DNA of 9,794 bases. Source: Legionellaceae bacterium (GTDB lineage Bacteria > Pseudomonadota > Gammaproteobacteria > Legionellales > Legionellaceae). The stretch covers positions 1-9,794 of the forward strand of contig CANISA010000037.1 in NCBI GenBank assembly GCA_947470005.1, given 5' to 3'. Numbering within the stretch: the stretch's first letter is position 1; each line of letters opens with the position of its first letter. Made by a program: the position numbers and the translations under genes. The notes beneath the pieces are model-generated. The model saw only the letters and a program-made list of their open reading frames with translations, was not told the DNA's origin and made no database searches. This document shows positions 1-7,057 of the stretch, piece after piece.

Positions 1-2109
1 CAACCCTTACAAAAACAATTAAAAGCCCCACCCACGGCCTCATCCTCTAATCAATTGATTCACCTCGCTGAACGGATGGAAGAGTTAGCCATTGTGCTTG
101 CAGCACAACAAGAAAAGCCCGCGCCCCAAACAGCAGCGGCCTTAGAAACCATAGATCATGCGGCTGAATTAACAACCCATGTGGCGCCCCCAATACACAA
201 AGCCCGTCAACTGTTCAATCAAACATTGAATAACATGCAGCATTTATCAATGACACAGCTATCACCTGTACTGTTAGGCAGCCCAGCGCCGCTCACCTTT
301 TGGAATAAAATCGCCGCCCCGGTTCGCCCAATACAAGACGACCCGCACGAGATTCAACAGGTTTTCCAACGGCTAGCGGCATCCAATGAACCCGCATCTC
401 CACAATCAGAAGCAATGCATACGCTGACTACCTGGGCACAAAACCCCACCAGCGAATTGTGTTTTATGAGCCATAATGCACAAGGCCTTCTCGTGTTGAC
501 GCATTTCAACCTTCCCGGCATGCGTGCGGGTGGCATGTCGGATGCGGCGATATTCCGCGCGATTGCGACACAGTATAGCAACGCACTGAACCATGGGGAA
601 TGGCCCGTCGTGCGCGTGCTGCCAGCCCATGAGATGGATAGCGTTCAAGGGTTAATTGATGCACCGAAACAATCACTGCCCAAAATAGAACGTGAGTTAA
701 TGCAAATACAACATTGGCCTCCCGCACCCGTAGACAACATGTCGCTGGCGATGCAAGGGGCACTCGTGCGCTTCGCCACCGCGGTGAAAATGACCACGGA
801 TAAAGTCCAACCATCCATCATCATGCAACCGGTGAATAACACCGTGGCGCCCCCAATACACAAAGCCCGTCAACTGTTCAATCAAACATTGAAAGTGCCG
901 GTTACGCTGAAAACAACGCACAGCAGCAGGCGCTTATCAAGAATTCAGAAGCGCCCGATGGATGCCGATACAACGAACATCACGGTAGATCCTCAGCAAA
1001 ATACGTTGCATGTTCAGGAGCCAGAACACAAAGCAGGCCATACGGATGGATTGGGTAACGCAATACCTCCTGTTGTGACAGAAGCGGATAAACCTCTGGG
1101 TGCATTCGATAAGCATCAAGTAGTCGAGCCGAAAAGTCCTCCTTTAACAAATAAAGGCACTGGAACAAGATTACGCCATGTCGAAACAACAAGCACCGAG
1201 ACCAATCGTCGGCAGGATGCGTTGGATGCTCAGAAAACAAAACAAAAAGAACCTCAAACAAGGACGCATCATCTGCGACGCCCGGTTCAGCCGGACGCGG
1301 GTACGGATGGGTTGCGTCATACGACGCCTCCTGTTGTTACAGAGGGTGTGAAACCTCTGGGTGGGTTAGGTGAGCATCCATTTATCGAACCAGAAAATCC
1401 ATCCTTAACATCACTGCTCCTTGCCGGGCTGATGGCTACCGCTACAAGTAGCGGCACAGGTCATGCCGCCGGTAGCACGACAGGTCACGCAGGTAGCGGT
1501 AATAACACTCCGCCTATTACTCCTCTTGCTTCTTTTCTTCCTGTTACTCTTCCTGCCGCGATCGAGCCCATGAAGGTAAAAACACAATCAGAGCTCAATC
1601 AAGAAATCATTGATGAAAAGATGGCCGAATTTGCTCTTCTTGTGTTAAAGCTTGCTCTGACGAAAAATCACCCTAATCTGCGGGCTAAGCATCAGGATGC
1701 AATGGCTACGTTGGCCACGTCATTAAAAGAAAGTGCCAGGGAGTTCCGTGTGGCCATTAAAGAACCCAATTATGCTAGGGCTCTAGGTGATAGCGCATTC
1801 ATGACGTTTAGAATAGATGTTATCAACGCGGTGACGCGTGCCGAGAGCCAGTTTAAAGAGGACCCCGATTCGTTTATTTGGCGTAACATCCTGATGCCTT
1901 TAACGAACGCCATTTGCAAGGCGCTCGATAGTATTATGAAATTTATACGCCTTCGACCCAAAACGCACGAATTGTCACTGTTTATGGCTGCTCCATTGGT
2001 CGCTCAAACGGCGTGGGAAACATCTAAAGTTAGAAAAGGATTGTTGACGCTTATCCTGAGTGACGGGCCGCTGGAACAAGCGACCCCTGGGAAAAAGCCA
2101 TCTATTTGA
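1..2109 (+). CDS. Large mosaic protein of unknown function, 5' end outside window
   Basis: The frame is open from base 1, so the true start lies upstream; the first start-like codon inside (TTG at 55) has no convincing ribosome site. About 702 residues are visible. I do not recognise a family. In order: an Ala/Gln-rich helical stretch; a first copy of VAPPIHKARQLFNQTL (codons 61-76); a more globular segment of about 200 residues; a second, nucleotide-identical copy (codons 282-297); a polar, Lys/Arg/Thr-rich region carrying a degenerate 36-residue repeat (TDGL..PPVVTE..KPLG) twice; a Gly/Ser/Thr/His-rich linker near codons 475-505; then a predicted helical C-terminal domain of about 180 residues. 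No signal peptide or catalytic motif is visible. The stop overlaps the ligA stop by 8 bp, tail-to-tail. The patchwork design, and the absence of any functional link to its neighbours, suggests an accessory, possibly secreted or host-directed protein; that is inference only. Confidence 0.8.
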   Translation, partial: QPLQKQLKAPPTASSSNQLIHLAERMEELAIVLAAQQEKPAPQTAAALETIDHAAELTTHVAPPIHKARQLFNQTLNNMQHLSMTQLSPVLLGSPAPLTFWNKIAAPVRPIQDDPHEIQQVFQRLAASNEPASPQSEAMHTLTTWAQNPTSELCFMSHNAQGLLVLTHFNLPGMRAGGMSDAAIFRAIATQYSNALNHGEWPVVRVLPAHEMDSVQGLIDAPKQSLPKIERELMQIQHWPPAPVDNMSLAMQGALVRFATAVKMTTDKVQPSIIMQPVNNTVAPPIHKARQLFNQTLKVPVTLKTTHSSRRLSRIQKRPMDADTTNITVDPQQNTLHVQEPEHKAGHTDGLGNAIPPVVTEADKPLGAFDKHQVVEPKSPPLTNKGTGTRLRHVETTSTETNRRQDALDAQKTKQKEPQTRTHHLRRPVQPDAGTDGLRHTTPPVVTEGVKPLGGLGEHPFIEPENPSLTSLLLAGLMATATSSGTGHAAGSTTGHAGSGNNTPPITPLASFLPVTLPAAIEPMKVKTQSELNQEIIDEKMAEFALLVLKLALTKNHPNLRAKHQDAMATLATSLKESAREFRVAIKEPNYARALGDSAFMTFRIDVINAVTRAESQFKEDPDSFIWRNILMPLTNAICKALDSIMKFIRLRPKTHELSLFMAAPLVAQTAWETSKVRKGLLTLILSDGPLEQATPGKKPSI
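181..230 (+). repeat. 50-bp perfect direct repeat, copy 1 (in-frame)
   Basis: Identical base for base to 844-893, with no identity beyond either end. It encodes VAPPIHKARQLFNQTL plus two bases of the next codon. The two copies are 663 bp apart (221 codons), so both are read in the same frame of the mosaic gene. Confidence 0.95.
844..893 (+). repeat. 50-bp perfect direct repeat, copy 2 (in-frame)
   Basis: Second identical copy of the 181-230 element in the same gene and frame. Synonymous positions are also identical, so this is a recent copy or a gene-conversion product, not only protein-level constraint. Recombination between the copies would remove exactly 221 codons in frame. Confidence 0.95.
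1042..1149 (+). repeat. Degenerate 36-codon internal repeat, copy 1
   Basis: Encodes a unit beginning TDGL, with PPVVTE, KPLG and EP as conserved cores. It aligns without gaps to 1303-1410, with 20 of 36 residues identical by my count. It lies in the polar central region of the mosaic gene. Confidence 0.8.
1303..1410 (+). repeat. Degenerate 36-codon internal repeat, copy 2
   Basis: Partner of 1042-1149, offset by 261 bp (87 codons) and in frame. The two copies have diverged at both DNA and protein level, so this duplication is older than the perfect 50-bp one in the same gene. Confidence 0.8.
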
Positions 2110-4126
2110 GCGCCTCAATAAAGTCGTTTTCTGATAAAATAGAGAGGCCTAATGTTGTGGCTTTGGTAAATTTTGAGCCTGCGTCACGTCCTGCGATCAC
2201 GTAATCTGTTTTCGGTGACACTTGACCCATCACCCGGGCGCCCACCGCTAATAATTTAGCCTTGGCCTCATCGCGCCCCATTTTATCCAGTGTCCCGGTG
2301 AGGACAACCGCTTTATTATAGAAAGGGTGTGTCGTGTCCACTGCACGTAGCGACTCTGTAGGCCAATCCACACCACAGGAGACCAATTTATCGATCACGC
2401 GCCGATTATGCTCTTGTGAAAAAAAGTGAATCACTGACTCAGCCGCCACAGGACCAATGTCTTTCAACGCCATCAACTCGTCCACCGAAGCCTGCCGAAG
2501 AGCATCTAAGGAAGGAAACGCATCTGCCAATACACGTGCACTGCCCTCGCCGATGTCGCGAATACCTAACGCATACAAAAACCGATGAAACGTCGTTTGT
2601 TTACTTTTATCCAATGCAGCCACAAGATTGTGCGCTGATTTTTCTCCCATACGAGGCAATCCGGCCAACACATCGACCGATAGCATATAAAGCGAAGAGA
2701 CGTCATGCAGCAGCCCAAAATCCACCAATTGATCAATCAATCCTCGGCCAAGCCCATCGATGAACATCGCTTTTCTGGATGCAAAATGCCACACCATACC
2801 CTTTAATTGTGCCTTACAGAACAATCCCCCCGTGCAGCGCGCCACAGCCTCGCCCGGTGGCCGACTGACATCCGCACCACAGACCGGGCAATGCGTAGGC
2901 AACAAAATCGGTTGCGTATCCGTAGGGCGTCGTTCCAAAACGACCGATACGACTTCAGGGATCACATCACCTGCGCGGCGAATGATCACCGTATCCCCCT
3001 GGCGAATACCTTTTCGTGTGATTTCATCCAAATTATGCAACGTCGCATTACTCACGATAACGCCAGCGACAGCAACAGGCTTTAACCGAGCTACCGGCGT
3101 AATCGCACCGGTTCGTCCGACTTGAAAATCGACCGACAAAAGCGTCGTCATTTCTTCGCTCGCTGGAAATTTATGCGCACAGGCAAACCGTGGCGCACGT
3201 GAAATAAAACCCAATTTTTGCTGTAACCGCGCACTATCTACCTTATAAACCACTCCGTCGATTTCGAAGGGCAACGCGTCACGCGCAGACAGCATGGATT
3301 GATAATAAGAAAAACACCCTGACAGCCCACGCACAACCTCTGTTTGTGGTGGAACAGGAAAACCCATCACTTCTAGTACACGCATCTGTTCTACATGACT
3401 GTCCGGTAAGTCAAACCCCTCACACGCCCCGACTCCATAACAAGTGATTGCAAGGGGGCGTTCTGCGGTAATCGCTTGATTAAGTTGGCGCAAACTTCCC
3501 GCGGCCGCATTTCGTGGGTTAGCAAACGTTTTCCCACCTGCGCTGCGCTGTGCTTCATTCAGTGCATCAAAGCCCGCCTTTGGCATGTACACCTCAGCCC
3601 GGACTTCGATACGCGTGGGAACAGGGTCTGTTAACAACGTCAGGGGTACAGCGCCAATTGTTTTAACATTATTCGTGATGGTTTCCCCTGTCGCCCCATC
3701 CCCACGCGTTGCGGCGTGTTTGAGGATCCCTGCTTCATAGGTTAAATTCACGGCAAGACCATCAAATTTAGGCTCGCACGCGAACAACAACTCATCTGTA
3801 TGACAGCCTAACTTATCCCCCACACGCTTCATGAAGGCCTCTAACTCTTCGCGTGAAAATACGTTAGATAACGAGAGCATGGGCTCGATATGAGCAATGG
3901 GTGTTAATGTCGCGGCTGGAGCTGAGCCCACGCGCTGAGTTGGAGAATTTGATCTCACTAAAGCAGGGTTTTCTGCTTCTAATCGCTGCAGGGATTGAAA
4001 GCACCGATCATACTCGGCATCCGGAATCAGCGGTTCGTTAAGCACATAATAATGATAATCGTACCGCCGAATATGATCGCGTAGCGCATTAATCTGCTCT
4101 AAAATAGTCTCATCTTGCCTTATCAA
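2102..4126 (-). CDS. ligA: NAD+-dependent DNA ligase LigA
   Basis: Seals nicks between Okazaki fragments and in repair, using NAD+ as adenylate donor. With the start chosen here it is 674 residues, close to the 671 of E. coli. Visible elements: Ia-type NAD+-binding segment (YHYYVLNEPLIPDAEYD, about 24-40); adenylated lysine Lys120 in KFDG; the FANPRNAAAGSLRQL motif (201-215); an OB-fold region; a four-cysteine zinc finger (Cys413, 416, 431, 437); helix-hairpin-helix repeats (about 510-570); and a C-terminal BRCT domain (about 602-674). The frame continues upstream to 4267, but those starts would run into divergent rmuC. I choose the TTG at 4126-4124 because GAGG lies 5 nt upstream, the N-terminus then matches the family, and a good promoter ends about 25 nt before it. 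A small variation is RAPRFACAHKFPA where RWAIAYKFPA is usual. All key residues are present, so it should be active. Confidence 0.97.
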   Translation of the reverse strand: MIRQDETILEQINALRDHIRRYDYHYYVLNEPLIPDAEYDRCFQSLQRLEAENPALVRSNSPTQRVGSAPAATLTPIAHIEPMLSLSNVFSREELEAFMKRVGDKLGCHTDELLFACEPKFDGLAVNLTYEAGILKHAATRGDGATGETITNNVKTIGAVPLTLLTDPVPTRIEVRAEVYMPKAGFDALNEAQRSAGGKTFANPRNAAAGSLRQLNQAITAERPLAITCYGVGACEGFDLPDSHVEQMRVLEVMGFPVPPQTEVVRGLSGCFSYYQSMLSARDALPFEIDGVVYKVDSARLQQKLGFISRAPRFACAHKFPASEEMTTLLSVDFQVGRTGAITPVARLKPVAVAGVIVSNATLHNLDEITRKGIRQGDTVIIRRAGDVIPEVVSVVLERRPTDTQPILLPTHCPVCGADVSRPPGEAVARCTGGLFCKAQLKGMVWHFASRKAMFIDGLGRGLIDQLVDFGLLHDVSSLYMLSVDVLAGLPRMGEKSAHNLVAALDKSKQTTFHRFLYALGIRDIGEGSARVLADAFPSLDALRQASVDELMALKDIGPVAAESVIHFFSQEHNRRVIDKLVSCGVDWPTESLRAVDTTHPFYNKAVVLTGTLDKMGRDEAKAKLLAVGARVMGQVSPKTDYVIAGRDAGSKFTKATTLGLSILSENDFIEALK

Positions 4127-4158
4127 CGCAACCTCATCGTGGCGGTTCCTGGGGCTTG

Positions 4159-4188
4159 AGTATATACTTCGCAGCCATGTCCTATCAA
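4159..4188 (-). promoter_or_regulatory. Putative sigma-70 promoter of ligA
   Basis: Read on the minus strand: -35 TTGATA (4188-4183), an 18-bp spacer, -10 TATACT (4164-4159), each 5 of 6 to consensus. Transcription would begin near 4152, leaving a leader of about 25 nt with GAGG before the TTG start. The -10 sits in the palindrome AGTATATACT (4159-4168), so TATACT is also readable on the plus strand toward rmuC, though no good -35 accompanies it there. Predicted by eye. Confidence 0.6.
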
Positions 4189-4202
4189 TCAGGTGACTCA
4201 AC

Positions 4203-5465
4203 ATGTCCGAGCTACTGCCTTTTCTTCCCCTGCTGGTGACCGGCGCCTTCGGTATCAGCACGCTCATTCTGCTGATTGGAATACTGCGCCGACAAACAAA
4301 TCAGCGCTTACAATTCACCGTTGAACAAGAAAAACGGCAACACCTCTTCACAACCCAACTGCATCAAATGCACATGGATTTACAACAACTCTATCAAGCA
4401 GGCCAACACAGTGTGTTTGAAAAAATTACGCTCAGCCAACAGGCCAACCAACACCTGATCACCAGCACGATTCAGCAACAAATGACGGATGTGCGCGAAC
4501 AAATGAACCATAGCTTTAAGCAACACGCCCATTCATTGACCACTCACCTCCAAGCACTAACTGAAGAAATACGAGGCCACTTGCAAGGTTTAACGCAACA
4601 AGTGAATCATCGCCTAACTGAAGGCTTTGAGAAAACATCCTCCACCTTCACTGACGTGGTTCGGCGCTTAACCATTATTGACGAAGCCCAAAAGAAAATC
4701 ACTGAGCTATCGTCACATGTGGTCAGTTTACAAGACGTTCTGGTCGATAAACGCGCACGTGGTGCCTTTGGCGAAGTACAATTAGGCGCCTTGATTGCCA
4801 ACATGATCCCGAGCTCGCATTACAGCATGCAGTACACCTTGAGCAATCAAAAGCGCGCCGATTGTATCTTGTTCTTACCTGACCCCACTGGAAATATCGT
4901 CATTGATGCCAAATTTCCATTGGAAACCTACCAAAAGCTCATGAACACCGACCCCACCTCTGTGGAGCGGAAAGCCTTGCAACAACAATTCCGACAGGAC
5001 ATGCAAAAACACATCAAAGACATCGCTGAAAAATACATCATCCCCAACGAAACCACCGATGGCGCGGTCATGTTTATTCCTGCAGAAGCCATTTTTGCGG
5101 AAGTACATGCGAATTACCCTGAGGTCGTCGCGCTATCACAGCGCCTCAAGGTCTGGCTCGTTTCTCCAAGCACCTTGATGGCCGTCCTCACCACCGCACG
5201 TGCTGTACTCAAAGATGACGCGACCAAGCGCCAAGTACACATCATTCAAAAACATTTACACGCGTTAGCCGGTGATTTTCAGCGGTTTGAAAAACGCATG
5301 GACAATTTATCCAAGCACATTGATCAAGCTCAACAAGATGTCAGCGAGGTGAATACCTCGGCTAAAAAAATCACGCAACGTTTTCAAAAAATTGAATCGG
5401 TGGAGCTGGAACTGGACGTAAAAGCAGGGACAGAAACGGATGAAGTGGCATGCATTGAAGAGTAA
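4203..5465 (+). CDS. rmuC: RmuC family protein (DNA recombination limiting protein)
   Basis: 420 residues. RmuC proteins limit recombination at inverted repeats and carry a predicted PD-(D/E)xK nuclease-like fold; their biochemical activity is not well defined. Visible: one N-terminal membrane segment (about 5-28), so the protein is probably anchored to the inner membrane; a long Gln/His-rich coiled coil (about 30-180); then the RmuC domain, with RGAFGE (186-191), the acidic/lysine cluster VIDAKFPLE (233-241) holding the putative catalytic Asp and Lys, and FIPAEAIFAE (291-300). A second coiled coil (about 345-395) and an acidic tail follow. The ATG is supported by AGGTGA six bases upstream. 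The gene diverges from ligA, and both products act on DNA, but co-function is not shown. Length is within the family range. Confidence 0.93.
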   Translation: MSELLPFLPLLVTGAFGISTLILLIGILRRQTNQRLQFTVEQEKRQHLFTTQLHQMHMDLQQLYQAGQHSVFEKITLSQQANQHLITSTIQQQMTDVREQMNHSFKQHAHSLTTHLQALTEEIRGHLQGLTQQVNHRLTEGFEKTSSTFTDVVRRLTIIDEAQKKITELSSHVVSLQDVLVDKRARGAFGEVQLGALIANMIPSSHYSMQYTLSNQKRADCILFLPDPTGNIVIDAKFPLETYQKLMNTDPTSVERKALQQQFRQDMQKHIKDIAEKYIIPNETTDGAVMFIPAEAIFAEVHANYPEVVALSQRLKVWLVSPSTLMAVLTTARAVLKDDATKRQVHIIQKHLHALAGDFQRFEKRMDNLSKHIDQAQQDVSEVNTSAKKITQRFQKIESVELELDVKAGTETDEVACIEE

Positions 5466-5494
5466 ACGGCGTGACGACAAGGCGAACGGCTCAT

Positions 5495-5524
5495 TTATCA
5501 TTCCCAACAAAGTTAGACTATACT
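5495..5524 (+). promoter_or_regulatory. Putative promoter of the small cysteine-rich gene
   Basis: -35-like TTATCA (5495-5500), 18-bp spacer, -10 TATACT (5519-5524). It lies between the rmuC stop and the next gene, and would start a transcript near 5531 with a leader of about 30 nt. The -35 match is modest. No clear rmuC terminator is seen in the same gap. Confidence 0.45.
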
Positions 5525-5560
5525 CAAATCATCAATACCAAACATCAATGGACCCTTGCC

Positions 5561-5911
5561 ATGCGCACACTGCCCCGATTACTTGCCGCAACAACCTTGA
5601 TGATAGCGTTTCCTCTTGCGGCGGCCTTTGGCCAATGCCAGAATAAAAACCCTAGCTGTTGTGGGGATATGGGAGGCGTCTCTTACTGTGACTCGTCGGC
5701 CGGTCGCGTGGTGTGTGGGAATGGTGAGTATTCTGCCTGCTACTGCACACGGCATGCAGTGATGGATTTACAAAAGTTGAGCGGATGTTGCTTGTGGCAG
5801 GGCGGCGTGCTCCAAATTGATCCGTTTGGGCTGGTGATCTGTCGTGACGGCAGCACATCTTCAGTCTGCAGCTTGCAAAATCCTGTCGTCAACGTAACCA
5901 CCAGTTGGTAA
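5561..5911 (+). CDS. Small exported cysteine-rich protein, unknown function
   Basis: 116 residues from the ATG at 5561. I choose this over an in-frame upstream start at 5471 because it opens directly with a signal peptide (MRTLPRLLAATTLMIAFPLA, then AAFGQ) and a plausible promoter lies between the two starts. The ribosome site is weak. The mature part has 11 cysteines: 26, 33, 34, 43, 52, 60, 62, 76, 77, 94 and 103, two of them as CC pairs. Landmarks are YCDSSAGRVVC, YSACYCTRHAVMDLQ and GCCLWQGGV. There is no lipobox, so it is likely periplasmic or secreted and disulfide-bonded. It resembles, from memory, hypothetical proteins of Legionella and relatives; no function is known to me. It ends 20 bp from the convergent rpoS stop. 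Confidence 0.85.
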   Translation: MRTLPRLLAATTLMIAFPLAAAFGQCQNKNPSCCGDMGGVSYCDSSAGRVVCGNGEYSACYCTRHAVMDLQKLSGCCLWQGGVLQIDPFGLVICRDGSTSSVCSLQNPVVNVTTSW

Positions 5912-5931
5912 CTGATTCCCCCTAACGAACA

Positions 5932-7002
5932 CTACAACAAATCGTCTTGTGTTAACCCGAGGCCTTCCAATAGCGTCCGCAAGGTCTTCAATGCTTCAAC
6001 CTGAATTTGACGAACCCGCTCGCGCGTGAGGTTAATTTCGCGCCCAACCTCCTCCAATGTTCCTTTCTCAAAACCACGGAGACCAAAACGCCTTGCGATC
6101 ACTTCCTGCTGATTTTCCGTGAGCTCATCCAACAAGCTTTCCATGTGCGCGCACATGTTTTCATCTATTAATAATTCAGCCGGATTTAAACTGTTTTCAT
6201 CTGCAATGGTATCCAACAGAGATTTATTTTCATCCGAACCAATGGGGCTATCAATCGAAGCTACTTTATCATTCAATCCTAAGATTTTTCGAACATCTTC
6301 CAACGGCCTATCCAACATTTCGGCAATTTCTTCAGCAGAAGGCTCATGATCTAACTTTTGCGTCAGTTGCCTTGCCGCGCGTAAATAAATATTTAATTCC
6401 TTCAATACGTGAATTGGCAAGCGAATCGTTCGGGTTTGATTCATGATGGCTCGCTCAATGGTTTGCCGAATCCACCACGTAGCATACGTTGAAAAACGAA
6501 AACCTCGATCAGGATCAAACTTCTCAACCGACCGCATCAACCCTAAATTACCCTCTTCAATTAAATCAAGCAGAGGCAACCCTCGATTAATGTAGCGACG
6601 TGATATTTTAACCACCAAGCGAAGGTTCGACTCGATCATTGTTTTACGAGCGTCCGTGTCACCTTTCAAGGCTAATTTAGAATAATGGACTTCTTCCGCT
6701 GCACTCAGTAGCGGTGAAAAGCCAATTTCACCTAAGTACAGTTGGGTGGCATCCATCGTCTTCGCTAAGTGTTTGCCGTGATAAGAGTGCGGTAAGGCCA
6801 ACTCATCATCAAGAAGAGAAGGGAGTATTTGACTGACATCGTCCTCTTTACTCTCAACCACTTCGTCGTTCTGCGGCTCTTCTTCCTCTTCCTCTTCCTC
6901 TACCTCAAGAACAATCTCAAGAGCAGTCTCATCAGACAACTCCTCGGGTAAGTCTCTCTCAAGCACAGCTTTACCATCTGATTCATCGTCCAGTTGATGC
7001 AT
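5932..7002 (-). CDS. rpoS: RNA polymerase sigma factor RpoS (sigma-38)
   Basis: 356 residues; directs RNA polymerase to stationary-phase and stress promoters. In Legionella-like bacteria it also affects the intracellular cycle. Order: acidic N-terminal extension (1-83) with eight consecutive Glu; region 1.2 beginning DATQLYLGEIGFSPLL (84-99); region 2 with DLIEEGNLGLMRSVEKFD (146-163) and the -10-binding block RFSTYATWWIRQTIERAIMN (169-188); region 3; and region 4.2 with the helix-turn-helix GTLEEVGREINLTRERVRQI (314-333). Lys201 in HVLKELN matches the lysine that E. coli RpoS needs for RssB-driven turnover (established for E. coli; no RssB is seen here). The N-terminus before DATQLYLG is about 30 residues longer than in E. 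coli. A strong purine-rich ribosome site (GGGAGGAG) sits just before the ATG. It is last in the surE–yqaA–nlpD–rpoS cluster. Confidence 0.98.
   Translation of the reverse strand: MHQLDDESDGKAVLERDLPEELSDETALEIVLEVEEEEEEEEPQNDEVVESKEDDVSQILPSLLDDELALPHSYHGKHLAKTMDATQLYLGEIGFSPLLSAAEEVHYSKLALKGDTDARKTMIESNLRLVVKISRRYINRGLPLLDLIEEGNLGLMRSVEKFDPDRGFRFSTYATWWIRQTIERAIMNQTRTIRLPIHVLKELNIYLRAARQLTQKLDHEPSAEEIAEMLDRPLEDVRKILGLNDKVASIDSPIGSDENKSLLDTIADENSLNPAELLIDENMCAHMESLLDELTENQQEVIARRFGLRGFEKGTLEEVGREINLTRERVRQIQVEALKTLRTLLEGLGLTQDDLL
6877..6900 (-). repeat. Hexanucleotide simple repeat encoding eight Glu in rpoS
   Basis: Mostly alternating GAG/GAA codons (coding strand), giving eight consecutive glutamates near residues 35-42 of RpoS. 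Hexamer slippage would change the Glu count without shifting frame. Confidence 0.85.
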
Positions 7003-7057
7003 ACTCCTCCCTCAAAAAGAATCGTTCCTTATTGTTGCAACGACAGGAGGGTCTCTG
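7003..7057 (-). promoter_or_regulatory. nlpD–rpoS intergenic leader
   Basis: 55 bp upstream of rpoS. On the minus strand a perfect TTGACA overlaps the nlpD stop, but the best -10-like hexamer (AACAAT) is 19 bp away and only 4 of 6, so promoter status is doubtful. A short stem GACAG/CTGTC (7059-7055 with 7046-7042) has an 8-nt loop. CCTCC (minus strand, 7050-7046) can pair with GGAGG in the rpoS ribosome site (minus strand, 7010-7006). GGA motifs near the start resemble CsrA/RsmA target motifs. Regulation is inferred only. Confidence 0.35.

Noticed and set aside
181..893. Repeat pair as ends of an insertion sequence or as a CRISPR array
   Set aside because: Direct, only two copies, in frame, no transposase between them, and the intervening DNA reads as continuous protein.
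506..1261. Minus-strand frames inside the mosaic gene
   Set aside because: All are short, overlapping in different frames and without start context; they mirror the plus-strand gene.
2416..3125. Plus-strand open frames at 2416-2763, 2760-3125 and 2807-3085
   Set aside because: They lie opposite ligA, lack ribosome sites and show composition expected of a shadow of the coding strand.
4127..4267. Longer LigA N-terminus starting at 4267 or 4204
   Set aside because: It would overlap the rmuC start, the extra residues have no family similarity that I recognise, and the predicted ligA promoter lies inside this segment.
5466..5494. Terminator after rmuC
   Set aside because: G+C-rich sequence but no proper inverted repeat followed by a T-run.
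5471..5560. Upstream start of the cysteine-rich gene at 5471
   Set aside because: It would bury the signal peptide 30 residues in and place the predicted promoter inside the coding region.
7034..7041. Palindrome GTTGCAAC upstream of rpoS as an operator
   Set aside because: Only 8 bp, does not extend, and occurs once here; expected by chance at this length.
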